Shown: piece after piece, positions 13,321-26,317 of the stretch | Position numbering within the stretch: position 1 is the first letter of the stretch | Layout: the number at the start of each line of letters is the position of its first letter | From: Tetrahymena thermophila SB210 | Lineage: Eukaryota > Ciliophora > Oligohymenophorea > Hymenostomatida > Tetrahymenidae | NCBI RefSeq assembly: GCF_000189635.1 | Contig: NW_002476433.1 | Span: forward strand, 62,001 to 126,000 | Direction of reading: 5' to 3' | Length of the DNA: 64,000 bases | Notes under the pieces: model-generated | What the model saw: only the letters and a program-made list of their open reading frames with translations | What the model was told of the DNA's origin: nothing | Database searches by the model: none | Program-made: the position numbers and the translations under genes

Positions 13321-13402
13321 GACACTTTGGCCGAGTGGTTAAGGCGGCGGCCTGCTAAGCCGTTTCCCTCTGGGAGCGTGAGTTCAATTCTCACAGGTGT
13401 CG
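13321..13402 (+). tRNA. tRNA-Ser (anticodon GCU)
   Basis: An 82-nt cloverleaf with a long variable arm, typical of serine tRNA. The acceptor stem pairs GACACTT with AGGTGTC, leaving G as discriminator. The anticodon loop CTGCTAA gives GCU. Box A and box B (GTTCAATTC) are present. Seven T residues (13405-13411) follow as the RNA polymerase III terminator. It reads AGY serine codons. Confidence 0.95.
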
Positions 13403-13404
13403 AA

Positions 13405-13411
13405 TTTTTTT
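13405..13411 (+). terminator. Pol III terminator of tRNA-Ser
   Basis: Run of seven T residues two bases after the tRNA-Ser discriminator base. Confidence 0.75.
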
Positions 13412-13448
13412 ATTATTTTTATTTTTTAATTAATATTTCGTATAAATT

Positions 13449-13455
13449 AAAAAAA
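13449..13455 (-). terminator. Pol III terminator of tRNA-Asn (copy 1)
   Basis: Run of seven A on the plus strand, which is seven T on the sense strand of the minus-strand tRNA, one base past its 3' end. Confidence 0.75.
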
Positions 13456-13456
13456 G

Positions 13457-13530
13457 CGCTCGATGTAGGGATCGAACCTACGACCTTGCGGTTAACAGCC
13501 GCATGCTCTAACCAGCTGAGCTAATCGAGC
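13457..13530 (-). tRNA. tRNA-Asn (anticodon GUU), copy 1
   Basis: A 74-nt cloverleaf on the minus strand. The acceptor GCTCGAT pairs with ATCGAGC, discriminator G. The anticodon loop CTGTTAA gives GUU. The T-arm GTTCGATCC box is intact. It is convergent with the tRNA-Ser gene, whose 3' end is 54 nt away. An identical copy lies at 20614-20687. Confidence 0.95.
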
Positions 13531-14130
13531 TTACAAAATTATAATTAAAATTAACAATAAAGAAGAACTTATTTTAGAATTCAATAAAAGTTTATCAATT
13601 TCAAATAAAATAAATTTTTTTTTTTTAAAGTAAAGCTAAAAAATATTTTTTTAAATTTCCAGTTTAAATATAAAAATAAAATATTTGTTCTAAGGTAGAG
13701 ACATTAATTTCCCTTCTTAGATTATAAAAATTAAATCTTTTTAAAAAAGAAATTACTTGATAAAATTAAAAAATATCTATTTGAAAATTAGATTTTGATC
13801 TTATCTTAAAAATAAAGCAAAACATGAATGAATGTTTTATCTATTTAATATGTAATTTTAACATGATAATATATATAGGTCTTATAAATTTATAGTCTGT
13901 CTAAAACAAAATGACCAAAAGTTTAAAAAATATTATTTTGATTTTTTTAAACAAACTGTTTTTATATTTAATTTAGATTTTAGTTTCAAATAAATATAAT
14001 AATTAGATAGTATTTAAGCTGGTGTCAAATATTTTGTTAGAAAAGAAAAATAATCTGGGAATTTATTAATTTTCACTGTCAAAGAAGGAATATTCTCCCA
14101 GTAAATACTCTTCAAGAATTTTGACAGCAC
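13531..14130. other. AT-rich intergenic region
   Basis: Lies between the tRNA-Asn 5' end and the 3' end of the kinesin gene. No reading frame or RNA fold was recognised. Confidence 0.6.
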
Positions 14131-17100
14131 TCAAAGAAAGAACTATTTTATTCTATTAATAAAACCTGTTTCTTAGGTATTTTCTTCTTTTTTCTCTTTC
14201 TGCTATTACAACTGCGAATACTATATTTGTTATTAAGATGTTTATTGTTATGTAATTTGACCTCTTTGAGAACTAATTAGTTTAGAAGATTGACTCAGCT
14301 TAGACTGAGAAGATGAAGAAGAATCTTAATCTTAATCAAGATTTTTTATTTTCATTTTTTGTTAAAATTTGTGAGCACTTCTGTGTAAATTAAATGCTTA
14401 GGGGCGAGAGTCTTCTTCTTCTGTATTTATTATTTTCATGTTTTTACCTTGCAAAGGTGAAGAGTTTTCTTCAGTAAAGGAGTGCAATTAGCTGTATTTA
14501 GAGCTATTTCTTTCAAGCAATTCATCTTCTTCCACTAATTAGAATCCAAGGTTGTTAATTTTCTCAAAATTTGATTTACTTCCTCCACCTTTATAAAATA
14601 AAATTTTTATTCAATATTAAGCTTAAATTTTTAATTCTTACCTCCTCTAATAGCTGTTCCTCTCATCATATTTTTATATTACATTTTCAAAGCTAATTAT
14701 GAACTTCCATGAATTGATCCCGAATTTTACATAGAATTATTACCACTTCTTTCATTTTACAATCTATTTTAATAGTTTTAATCATAATTAATGAATGCAT
14801 TTCTCACACTTGCACATTAGGATAAGTTGTCATTTGATTTTGTAAAAACAACTTAATTTAAAGGTGAATGGTCACTTATGGCCTAAGAACTGGGTAAACC
14901 TGATTTTAGGTATGTTTCTCTTGCACAAGTAAGATCAGTTTCTTACTTTTTAATTTTATCATCTTTTTAATCGTTTTCTTTTCTTAATCTCTGAATTTCT
15001 GAAAATAGTTGCTTTCTTTCCTTAAGAAGTTCTTTGATTTTTACTTACTGCTCTGAGATAGTCTAATGTGGAGTTTTATTCTTTATGTTTCTATTATGAA
15101 ATTAAAAAAAACATTCATTTTTTTTGAAATTTTGAGCAATAAATAAATATATTTATTTACCTTTTGAAATCTTCAACAAATTCATTTAATTCATTTATTT
15201 AAATATTTTTTTCCATAATTTATTTTTCATATACAACTTTTTTGCTGTTGAAATCTTTTTGCATTTATTCCTAATTAAAAAGTTTTTTTATTTACTTAAA
15301 AACGTACTTGATTAAATTAAACTGTTACAAAAACACCAAGATAGGTTGAAATTATTTCCTCAAGTTTATTGATTTTTTCTTTAGAGAATTTTCTCTATTA
15401 TAAAATAGCTTATTTACATTTATTAGTTCTCTTTTCAATGGCTTGCTTGTAATGATTTACCTAAGGAAATAAAACAATGATGTTTAAAAGCATAAAAAAT
15501 TAAAAAATAACATTTTACTTTATTTTAGGCTTGTAAGTTTAGCTCATTAAGATTTTTAATTTTTTCATTTTAATGGTGGATAGTTTCTTAAAGTGAAAGC
15601 AGCTGCTCCTCTATTTTACTCTCTTATTGATTTTAATTAATCTAATCCATAATTTAAGCTATATTTTTATTAACTTAATTTATAGGGTCATTTTCTGTAT
15701 CTTTTCTTTAAATCAAATTTTCATAGTCTTCCTGTTCTTCATCCCTCTCAACAATAATATCAGCTGCTTCTTTATCTAAATCTTCATTCATAAATTTATA
15801 ATCACTTTCACTCTCTGTAGTTTATAATCTTATATCATCTTCTTCTGTGCTTAAGTATTCCTTGTATTCTGAGCTAGTTATATTATTTTTTTTTACATTT
15901 TATAACAGGACAGATAGTCTTTCTTAAGCCTATTTAATTTAAATAAATAAAATCAACACATATTTTGTAGCTGAAGAAAAAGAAAATATTAAAAAAAATC
16001 CTAATTATTTTGGAAATAAATTAAATGCCTAATTTTATTTTAAATGTAGTCCAAATGGACAAGGTTATTTTATTAATTAATAATAAAATAATTAATTAAT
16101 TACATCTTCGTTTGAAGGTTAAGAAAATGTTATTTATTGAAGAATTGGAACCTTAGGAAGTTAAAAGGTCTTATCAATAATGTTTTCATTTTTCTTTTCA
16201 TCTATTTAAATGGTTTATTCACTTGTTGGCATATTTTCAAAGCCTGTATCTATATTGTATTTTTAAGCAATTTTTTCTATAATTTCAACAGCTTTATCAA
16301 TAGAATCTTTTGTATCTGAAGTTAATCTCTTTATTTCCTTAGGTGTTTACTCCCCTTAACGCTAATCTAATTACTTTCCTTCTTCTTTTTCAGAAATATT
16401 AACAGCCTATTCAAAAGTAGAAGCTTTTTCACTGATTAGTACAAAGCTTAAATCTGATTTAAGTCTCCTAAATTAATCAATTAATATAGTTATATCCTAA
16501 ATTGCATTATTTTTAGATGCTCTTTCTTCATTTATAACTTCTTAAAATTCTTTTTGCATATCATTATTGATAATAACCTATTCTTAAATTTTCTTTTCAA
16601 ACTCATCCTTGTCTTCTCTAAGCTATTTAAATTAAATTAAAAATTATTCTTTAAATTATTCATTTATATTAAATTACTGTCAAAATTTCATTTTATTTGT
16701 TGGAAAGTTCCATTTCTTAATCATTTAGCTAACGAGTAAAATTATCAATTTTTTCTCTCATCTTAACTAATTCAATATGTTATTTGAGTAATTTCATAGA
16801 TGCACTTTACTCTTAGTGCTCACCCTTTGGAATTTTGCTTACTGGTCTTGAAAGAGAGTCTTTTCTATCTCCGTCTTAAGCTATTTACAAATAAATATAA
16901 AAATTACTCATTACTAAAATACAAATTGTTTATATAATTGTCAAATAGTTTAAATAAATATATAGTATATTGTAATATTTAATATAGATTAATTATTTAT
17001 TTATTTACATTTTAACGTATCAATGGATGCTCTGTCACCACCAATCTGAAGCTATAAAGTAGAAATAATTTCTTCCTGGTACTTTATTTTGCTTTCTGCT

Positions 17101-18747
17101 GCTTCTAAAAGTAGCATAAGCTCTTTAGCACTCTTTTCTTCGTTTTTTTTTGGCTTATTTTTAATGCTTTTAGCTCTAAAGCCAAATCTTAAAGTAGAAA
17201 GCGTTTCTTTATCATTGTAGCTGCACATAGATATATTTATTACTAAAGTTGTTCTGGCATTACCTCCTAACGATTCTTATAATATTCTTGTTAACTTTGA
17301 ATCTCTGTATGGCACATGCTCTTTCCCATTAGAAGTAAGCGCATTTATAACCATACCCAAACAAGTTAAACTCTTATTTATATTTTTTGCTTCTTCTAAT
17401 TATTGTCCAGAAACATTCGTTTTGCTAATCTTAATTAATAATTAAAATTTGTTAAGTGCGAAGAATTTAGAAAAAAAAAATGCAAATTTAAAGTAATTTA
17501 AAACTTTCTTTTAGGTTTTAATTAAGCTATTATTACTAAAATTTTAAAAAAATAAATCTAAAAGTAGCTTAATCAACCACAAATCAAATTAATGCATATT
17601 AAATCTAAACTCAAAAATAAACTAAATGTTCACTTTTTCACTTCCAGCTAAATCAACAAAGTAGAGCTTACTTATAGTTGTGGTATCATTTTATAAATTT
17701 TTTTTAAAAACTTGCAAGTAGAATAAACTGTGAGATCTAGAAGATCTTTCATTCATTCTTGTAGCAGCGATAGTACGGTTTGAAGATCCTGTTTTCATAA
17801 CTTAATTCATTTCTATCGCGCTTGTAACATAAACTTCAGTAGCATCCTACACATATATACCTCTAGCTTTATTTTCTTTAATTTGCAAATTATTTTTATC
17901 AGCTGTTTGTTTAGTAAATTAATTTATGATAAGTTTTTTTTCTCAAATAGCTTTTAATTTAACATACGATCTAGCAAGTCCTGGACTTTTTCATTATAAA
18001 TTTCTAAAAATGAAACCCTAATTTGAAATTCTAAATCTTCGCTTGAATTAAGAATTGTTTCAAAAACGCGATCCATCATTCTTGGAATCAACCCTATTTC
18101 AATTTTTAAATTTGTAAGCTATATAATGATAATTTTCTTAATATTCAGTACCTTTAGTTTCTTAATTAACATCATCTGGTCCCTTAATTATTATTAATAA
18201 ATACATTTTTATATATTAAATCAGCATAAAACAAATCTATTAAAATTTTCATATGCATAATAAATTTACCTCCATAGTAAAAGTCTTTCCTGAAGAGGTC
18301 TGCCCATAACAAAAAATAGTTCCATTATATCCAGCCATAACACCTATTAATGTTTTGATCATTATTTTATTAACTCACTGTAAATTTCAAAGAAGTAAAA
18401 TCAAGTTATACTTTCAATAACAGGACTTGCAACGATTTCGAATACATCTTTCTATGCAACATTTGGGCCAAATACTCTATCAAATGTAAACTCATGCGGC
18501 TTCTCAGTTCCAATCACCTTTTTTTCATAAAATTTAATTATTTATCTTTTTTCTGCTTAACATTGATTGCTTGTTAAATCATGTCAACTTAAAATTCAAA
18601 AAAGTGATTGCATACTTTACAGAATATTCTTTTTTCATCGTATTCTATACATGTTTCTCCTCCTGTACTTTTTTCTAAAGAATTAAGAGGTCTCATACGG
18701 CATATAACCCTGATATTAGCAGAATCATCTGCTTACTTATCTCCCAT
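14131..18747 (-). CDS. Kinesin-1-like heavy chain motor, 14 exons (1156 aa)
   Basis: Exons (5' to 3'): 18747-18621, 18552-18412, 18343-18270, 18182-18152, 18093-17968, 17902-17634, 17429-17009, 16880-16678, 16622-16104, 15929-15519, 15460-15329, 15270-15161, 15090-14642 and 14588-14131; total 1157 codons, all phases consistent. The N-terminal motor domain (about residues 10-340) opens with [13 protein letters not shown]. It has the P-loop GQTSSGKT at 103-110, switch [10 protein letters not shown], switch II DLAGSE ending near 255, then the microtubule-binding motif [14 protein letters not shown] and the neck approach [10 protein letters not shown]. Long Glu/Lys/Gln coiled-coil regions and a Ser/Gln-rich tail follow. 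Known family role: ATP-driven plus-end transport on microtubules as a dimer. The resemblance is closest to kinesin-1, but the cargo tail is not recognisable. The 3' acceptor of intron 1 is ambiguous by 3 nt (AAG or CAG). Confidence 0.92.
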
Positions 18748-20613
18748 TTTTATTATATTGATAGTCCTTTTAAAACCTTAATCCTATTAAAAAAATTTCT
18801 ATTAAATAGTTTGCTTTTTGATCAAATTAACAATTAATTTCTTTTTATTAAAATCTCAGAAAAATAGGAAAGAAAACAATTGAATAAATAAATTAATTTT
18901 TGAAGTCTGAGTAAAAAATTATCATAGAAAATGCTTGATTAATAATCATAAAATTCGATATCCAGTAAGTAGTTTGAAATAGCTTTTGAAATACCTTCTA
19001 ATCATCATTTATTTACTAAAAAATTTATATATTTTAGGTGTGGTAGATTAATTATTGAATCTCTTTATCTACTCTTAAAAAAAAACTACATTTATCTATA
19101 TATATTCAAAATTGATGTTTAAATCTTAAAGTACACCAAATTTAAGCTTTTAGAATAAGTAGAATTGTATTTTAACAATTATTTAATCTTATCAATTTTT
19201 GATCATTCAGACTAATTTTAAAAAAATGTAAGTTAATAATCATAATAAATTTATTCAGTATTTACCTAAAAATATCTTATAAAATATAAAAGAACTTTTT
19301 CACTAATAAATAATACTATATAAAGGATTAAGCTTATATGCTTGGTATTGATTTGTTTATAAAGCTAACATCTTATTTAGCAAAGAATATTAAATATTTT
19401 ATATTTTAATCTAATTTTTTTCAGTTAAATATTTGTATAGATTGTTTAGGTTGGATTTTTAAAGGGATTTAAGTAAAAATATGACTCCATTTTTCAATTA
19501 CTAATTTTTCTAGAATAAAAGCAATTCATCTTCTAATAATTAAGAAAGCTAATTAAAATCCATAATTTTTAAAAAGCTTGAATTTTGATTTATAAAAACC
19601 TTATTTAAATACAATATTAACAGATTTTTCATTAAAATAAATTAAAAGAAATTTTGTTTATTTATTAACTTATTTTTTAATTTTTAGCAATTTATTATCT
19701 TAGAACTAAATACATTTAATTTTATTAAAAATGCAAAAGCATGCAATATTTTTTTTCTTTGTTGAATACCTCAATCAACATTTATTTTTAAAATTTTTAG
19801 AAAAATTAATATTAAACCTAATAAATTTTAATAACTACTAGTTGATTTATTATAAAAGCATTTACTTATAATTAATAGTGATAATTTGAAATAAATATAA
19901 CCAAATGCCTAATTAAGATATAGTGGTTTGATTATTACTGAGTTTAAAATTAAATAAAAATATATTTGAAATTGTTAGTTCCTAGCCATTTTTTTTTAAT
20001 TCATTTTTATTTATGATAAATTATGGGGTTTTTAAAAATTTTTTAAATTATTTTAAATTGAGTTATTTATTATTTTAATACATCAAAAACATTTATTAAA
20101 AAAAAATAATAAATTAAAGTAATATAATCAAAAATTTATATAATAAATATTTTGAGTTATCAATTTAAACTACAAAAGATTTTTAAAGTAAAAAAAAATC
20201 AATTATTGTTAACAATTGATTTAACATCTATCCTTTAACCACTTTTTCAATAACAATTTTTAGATACCCACAATAAAAAGATATATTTTTATTAATGACT
20301 TTTATTACTAAAATCTGTACTTATTAAGGTATTGATTGACTTTTGTTTTGAGTTTAAATTTAGGAAATTTTATAAGCAAATTATGATAACTGATTCGAAA
20401 TGCACTAATAATAAAAAATAGATTATTTATGTCGTTATAACTATATTTAAATTTTTGTTTTGAATTTTAGAATTTAAGATAGGTAATAGATTAAGCTTTG
20501 TTTGATTTTTTTCTATTATTTTTTGCTAATACTAAGAAAAATTAACTTCTGTATCAAAAAAATTTTACTATCTATTTTTTATACTCACAAAAAATAAAAA
20601 TAAAAATAAAAAG
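18748..20613. other. AT-rich intergenic region
   Basis: Upstream of the kinesin gene. Only short open frames and homopolymer runs are visible; no gene, repeat or RNA could be supported. Confidence 0.6.
20608..20612 (-). terminator. Short Pol III terminator of tRNA-Asn (copy 2)
   Basis: Five A on the plus strand (five T on the sense strand) one base past the tRNA 3' end, shorter than the terminator of copy 1; a second five-A block follows one base further. Confidence 0.6.
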
Positions 20614-20687
20614 CGCTCGATGTAGGGATCGAACCTACGACCTTGCGGTTAACAGCCGCATGCTCTAACCAGCTGAGCTAATCGAGC
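20614..20687 (-). tRNA. tRNA-Asn (anticodon GUU), copy 2
   Basis: Identical over all 74 nt to the tRNA-Asn at 13457-13530, including anticodon GUU and the internal promoter boxes. The flanking sequence differs except for a few bases, so this is a dispersed copy about 7 kb away, not part of a local tandem duplication. Confidence 0.95.
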
Positions 20688-21713
20688 TACTAATAGTCTA
20701 TAAAAAATATATTTTATTAATTAAAAAAATAATTTTTAAATAATATTTTTATAGAATAAAATAAAATACAAACAAAAATTAATTGCTTATCTTATAAATT
20801 AATGGATTAAAGAATTAAGTTTTTTTGTAAAAATTAATAACTACAAAATATTTATTTATAATAATATCATAATAGTTTTTTAATTTTATCATAAAATTTA
20901 TAATGGTTTTGTGTTTATTTTAAAAATCATCAAAATGTGTTATTAAATATCATTTATTATTTACTAAATCACAGAATTTATTATAAAAATTTAATGAATA
21001 AAACATTTTTTATAGTATTTATTTATTTGTAATAAAACTGAAATAGGTTTTTAAAATATTAAATAACTTTTGTTGATCTGATAAGTAAGATAGATTAGTG
21101 AAAGAAAATAGAGCTAATTAAAGAAAAGCTTTAGTTAATTAAGAAATAGTTACCATTAATTAAAATAATCTTTGAGAATAAAAGATTGTATTTTAATTTA
21201 ATAAAACAAAATTAAGATTTGCTCGATTTTAGAAAATTAAAAAAATAGAGTTTGTTGTCTATACTAAAATTTAAATTTAAATTTTGGATCAGAAAATAAA
21301 AAAAACAGTGGTATCTATGAGATCAAATATTTTTTTCAAAGGAATACGTTATAATTTTGAAATTTTTCCATTAAATACGTCTGTCTTAAATTATGAATAT
21401 GCTTGCATATAAATATGATGATGATATTTAATATAAATATATATAATACATAGGTATAAAGTCACAGAAGAAAATGTTAGTATCTAACTAATATGTTTGT
21501 TTTATTGGTAGAAGTAATAACTTTTTAAATAAATAAAAATTATATTTTTATATAACTAGGTGTTGAGAATTTATTTCAATTATAGTTAGTTAGAATTCAT
21601 TAACTAAAGTATCAATCTTCTTTATTTATTTTTTGATTTGATTCTTTTTGCCAATCAATTATTATCTGATTCTATAATGAATGATGGATAAATATACTTT
21701 AAACTATTATTGA
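20688..21713. other. AT-rich intergenic region
   Basis: Between tRNA-Asn copy 2 and the 3' end of the scramblase-like gene. No gene or structured element was recognised. Confidence 0.6.
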
Positions 21714-22691
21714 TCAAGCTCTATACTATAAATAATCAATCCAAATTGCTGCATGCATTAATAAAACTTTATCTTAGGGATAACAGTTAGGAGGAAAAGT
21801 AACAGCAAACATATCAGCACTGCTAAAAATTTCAGTCATGCATTCATTTAAAAGATTTTTAATAACTCCTCCTGTGGGTTGATAATTGGGATCTAAAATA
21901 ACATATTCGGTTTACTCACAACCACAGCATTTAAATGGCATACAAACAACACTCTTCTAGCAGCATTCTGACTAAATTCTGAATCTCACATTTCCTTAAG
22001 GGTCATACATTTCAATTTCCATTTATGAACAAGTATTTTATCCTGCAGGACAACAAATAGGACCATAACCTGGTATTTTGAGTGTTCCCATTAATTAATC
22101 GCTTGCATCTGAAACATATAGCTCAGGTCTATCACAAGGACAAGAGCAACAACTGACTGGACAATGGCATTTTAAAGGAACCATAGATTTACCTACTTGA
22201 TAACTTCCTAATCTGAATGTAGCATTAAAAGACCTACATTATCTCATTAATTATCTAGCACAGTAGCCAGATGTTTCTGTAAATTATCCTATAAGTATAA
22301 AGAAATATAATAATTTTCTTATTCAACAGATAAAATTTATTCTATAAAGCTTCTACAATCATATAGTTGTTGCTTGCAAACAGAAAAAGTAAAATCATAA
22401 AATGAAAATAAAAAAATAAATAAAATGAATATTAATTAATGTTAAAGCTTTACCTAACAAAGGAGGAGGTTTAGGGTAACGATTAAACTAGTAATTGCCG
22501 TTAGTTGCGTAAATAAAATATCTATTTTCTTAATTGCATATTGGGACCATCTCCCACCAAGTAATTTCTTAATCTATAATTACGTGATCAACACCAATCA
22601 ATGGGCTATACAAATCCATACCTACTGCTTGAGCTCCCTATGCAATACCATTAAATAAATATTGCTGTCCCTTTTAAACGAAATTCATCAT
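21714..22691 (-). CDS. Phospholipid-scramblase-like protein, 2 exons (270 aa)
   Basis: Exons 22691-22454 and 22288-21714 with a 165-nt phase-1 intron; 271 codons ending in TGA. The sequence follows the scramblase/LURP-related barrel: a first half with IDQEITWWEMVP, a central Cys cluster (CHCPVSCCSCPCDRPELYV), then ICCPAGQNTC and CCGCEQTEYVILD. The C-terminal end FSSADMFAVTFPPNC plus AAIWIDYL resembles the family's TDADNFGIQFP and following membrane segment. Family members bind Ca2+ and lipid, are often palmitoylated on Cys clusters and sit at membranes; whether they truly scramble lipids is debated. Two ATG codons stand side by side at 22691 and 22688. The frame remains open upstream for about 40 codons without a Met, ending near an acceptor-like site, so an extra 5' exon is possible. 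Confidence 0.8.
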
Positions 22692-23941
22692 ACTCGGTAG
22701 ATTCTTGCTAAAATTATTTATTATTTTGTGTTCGAATGCAAAATCTTTTGGTTGAAAAGCTATTAGAAAAATTAATAACAATAATTATTATCTGAAATAA
22801 ATTATTATTTTTATTAATCAATCTTACTTCTTTTTTTATATTCTCTATTGATCTCGAATTTATCTCACCTTGTTTACACCCTACAATTATATTAAAATTC
22901 TGCAAAAAATCAAAATGCTTGAATCTATTTCTTAGTTCATAAAAATGCGTCTTACTTTTTCAAAATATTTACATTAAGTAACAAAGATTTATTTACTGAT
23001 AAACAACTTTTTAGTTTTCAAATTTTAAATTATAGATTAAAATTTCTTTCCTAATATTCGATTACAGTGAATGTAGCCTGCAATAATTTATATTTACTTT
23101 TAACATGTTAAATAAAATCATAAACACGAACAACCAACTTTAAAATTTATGCTTTTAAAATATTTAAAAAATGTATTTTTTTTTTTGATTTATCATCATT
23201 TAGTTTGTAATTTAATTTTATCAGAAATATTTTATGGAAAAGAGATATACAAAATTATCACTCACTCCGTCTTTCCTTCTTTGATTAAATTTTGGTAAAA
23301 AATAAAAGAATTTACATAAATAATTAAGAATAATGTAAATTTTAATTGTAAGAAATATCAAATATATTTTTGTCCAGTTTAGCAAACAAATTTTAATTTA
23401 AAACATTATTTATTTTCAAAAAATTAATGATTTCATAAAATTATTTTAAATTAATAATATTAAATAAAAAATGTTATTTTCAAATAATTTTACTTAAACT
23501 TTTAATTCTTTAAATATTTTTTATATTTGAATACTCATAATAAATATTGTAGAATAAATATAATTTGATTGATATTTCATTAGTTTATGAATAGAAAAAT
23601 ACTGCCTTTTTTTAAAAATCATTTTTTTTTTAAAAAAGTTATTTTAAAAACGAAAGTGAGTTTACACAATTATTATTGTTTAATTTTACTTTTGCAACAA
23701 ATAAAAATTTATCAAAAATCATGCTTTGAAGAATCACTTTTACTAAATGCTGCTATTGATATTATTACTTAATAGATTATTTTTTTAGGTGGACTTAAAC
23801 TGATTAATATTATGCCCTTTTGATTAATATATTGCAATTAAAAGTAAAAAACTATCTATCTTTAGATTAAAAATTTGCATAAAAAATTGTAATTGCTTTA
23901 TTAATTTGGCTTTATTTTTTTGAAAAAATTATTAGCAAAAA
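22692..23941. promoter_or_regulatory. Divergent intergenic region
   Basis: Separates the minus-strand scramblase-like gene from the plus-strand transporter gene and so holds both 5' flanks. The first 130 nt may include an unannotated 5' exon of the scramblase gene (open frame after a TTTATTTCAG acceptor-like site near 22797). The rest is AT-rich with no recognised content. Confidence 0.45.
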
Positions 23942-25642
23942 ATGATGGAAAAATCTCCTTCTATATTCTAAGAAGATGTTTAGCAAGCTCGTAAAAGTTC
24001 AGACACAACTATAAACTCTATCAATTAGGAATTTAGTTAAAAGCAATAGAATATTTAAAATTTAGAAGTTCAAAATGATAAAAACCAATAAGTTTAAAAG
24101 TTTTCATCTAAATCAGAAGCTACTATCAACTTGTTCAAAGTAATTTCAGACTTCATTTAACTTTCATATTTTACAAATAACAAATATTAAATAAATTTTT
24201 ATTAACAGGGATATATAGGATCTGGAATATTAGCACTTCCTTATGCGTTTTAGTAGTCTGGTTATTTGCTTGCTACGATTATATTCTTAATGATAGCATT
24301 AATTGTTTATAGAACTATGGATCTGCTCTTTTAAGTAGCTGAAAAATATGGAAAAAAGGGAATGACTTATGAGCAACTAGCTTAACTATTTTTTGGAAGA
24401 AAAGGTATGCTTTGCGTAAAGTTCTTCATTATTATTTTTTAATTCGGATGCTGTATAAGCTATATCATATTCTTTCTGAAATTCTTTGAGCATGTTTTTG
24501 AAGATGAAAACCAAACTAACAAACTTCATGAGTTTCTGTAACAATAATTCAAATATTTAAATTCAAATTAAATTTTTGCTTAAAAATTATATTATTTAAT
24601 ATATTTTTTTGATGAGCTTTGAATATTTTATTGAGATTATTCTAAAATATTGAAATAATATTTTGAATTTGCTTCATGATTATTTACTTATTAAATGTAA
24701 TTCAATCAAAAAGTAAACAATCATTCTGAAAAGATATCAAAAATTTGATTTGAATTAAAAAACTTAATAAAAGTTAAATCAAATATTTTTTCTTATAAAA
24801 ATAGATATCTTTGTATAGCTTTAGCCATAATCTTACCCATGAATCTAATAAATAATATAAGCTTGTTTGCAAAAATATCTTTCGTAGCAAATTTCTTTAT
24901 AATATGCACTCTCATGGCAATAATTGGATATAATATTCATCTTTTAATTGATTCAAACACCCACTCATAAAACGTCAGAAACGAAACTAATCTATTTGAT
25001 TTTTCTAATTTACCTCTCATGATTGGTGTCAGCATATACTCATTTGAAAGCATAGGAGTTATTTTCTCCATTAAAAATACTGTTGAGGATGATTCCGTTT
25101 TCAAATCTATTTTTAAATTTACATCAATATTAATTACTATCCTTTATGTAGGATTTTCAATTCTTGGAGCTATGGCTTAAGGTGAGTCTTTAAGTGAAAT
25201 CATTTTGTTTTCTCTGCCAAAAAGAGGGGATGTGGCTTATTTTTAGATAACTTATGCTATTGCATTAGTCATGAGTTATCCTTTATAACTATTACCAAGT
25301 CTTCAAATAATAGAGAGCTCAAGATTTATAAAATCGATTATAAAACCACAGGAATAAAATTATAAAATTAAAAGATTTTGTTTTAGAACTTTTGTGACTA
25401 TCATTATCTCTAGTTTTGCATTCCTTATTCCTAGATTTGCAATATTTTTAAATTTGATAGGAGCCTTTGCAGGAACAGCTTTACAATTTGTTTTTCCAGT
25501 AATTATGTATAATTATACATTTTAACATGATATTTCATAAAAGTAAAAAATTTTAAATTACTTTTATCTGGGAATTGGAATTATTGGTGGTCTAGCATCA
25601 ACAATATTTTCTATTGTTGATTTGTGCAAAAGTGATGATTGA
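23942..25642 (+). CDS. Amino-acid transporter, AAAP family, 3 exons (454 aa)
   Basis: Exons 23942-24139, 24209-24537 and 24805-25642; introns of 69 and 267 nt; 455 codons with consistent phases. A polar Gln-rich N-terminus of about 65 residues precedes the first helix. The core begins with GYIGSGILALPYAFQQSG, the hallmark of the amino acid/auxin permease family, where the GxGILALPYA motif lies in helix 1. About ten further hydrophobic segments follow, including SIYSFESIGVIFSI in the middle and GAFAGTALQFVFPVIM near the end, which is also a conserved family position. Expected role: proton- or sodium-coupled uptake or export of neutral amino acids at the plasma membrane or an acidic vacuole. 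The length is normal for the family. Substrate cannot be inferred. Two adjacent in-frame ATGs start the ORF; the first is used. Confidence 0.88.
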
Positions 25643-26317
25643 TTTTTAAAAATTCATATATTATTTAGTTATTTATCAAGTATACATTAATAGTTAAATG
25701 ATAATTTATATTTTGTTTATATTTTTTGATAAATAATTGTTGTTTTTATTTTAATTAATTTCGCTTTTAATTTAATAAATTTACTTGCTTTTTGTTTTAT
25801 TATCACATAATTATTAAAAAGAGAATACTCAAAATTATTTAATTAATTTTTGGAATGATTTTTAAATAATTTTCAATTTAAATAGAGGCATTTACAGTAA
25901 ATTTATCACAATTTAATCAACTTTTTATTGAGTTGGTTTAGTTATAAACGAAAAACTTTAATTATTCTTTTGTTTTGTAATAATTTAATTAGTATAGCTG
26001 TTCCTGCATTTGAAATATCACGAATCATGATATCATGATTTGAGTTATTTCAAATAATCATTTTATTGATTATGAATCTTTTTTTTTTCTTTAACTTAAT
26101 TATTTTCTTTATATTTGATTTTAAAATGCTTACGAAAATTAATCAAAATACAGAACACTTTTTTCAAATTTTTTGAGTAAAAAAAATTTTTTTTGCAGTA
26201 AATAAATTTTTTTTTAATCACCTTAAAAATTGACCATATTTTTTAATTTTGTCTAAGGAGATAATAAAAATTAATGGTGCATCTAAAATCTTCTCTCACT
26301 ATAAATTGGGCACCCTT
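25643..26317. other. AT-rich intergenic region before the array
   Basis: Homopolymer-rich spacer between the transporter gene and the first repeat unit of the tandem array. An imperfect palindrome around ATCATGATATCATGAT (26023-26041) is visible; its meaning is unknown. Confidence 0.5.

Noticed and set aside
13315-13524. 69-codon plus-strand ORF over the tRNA pair
   Set aside because: It is translated tRNA sequence: it runs across tRNA-Ser and the antisense of tRNA-Asn, both with full cloverleafs.
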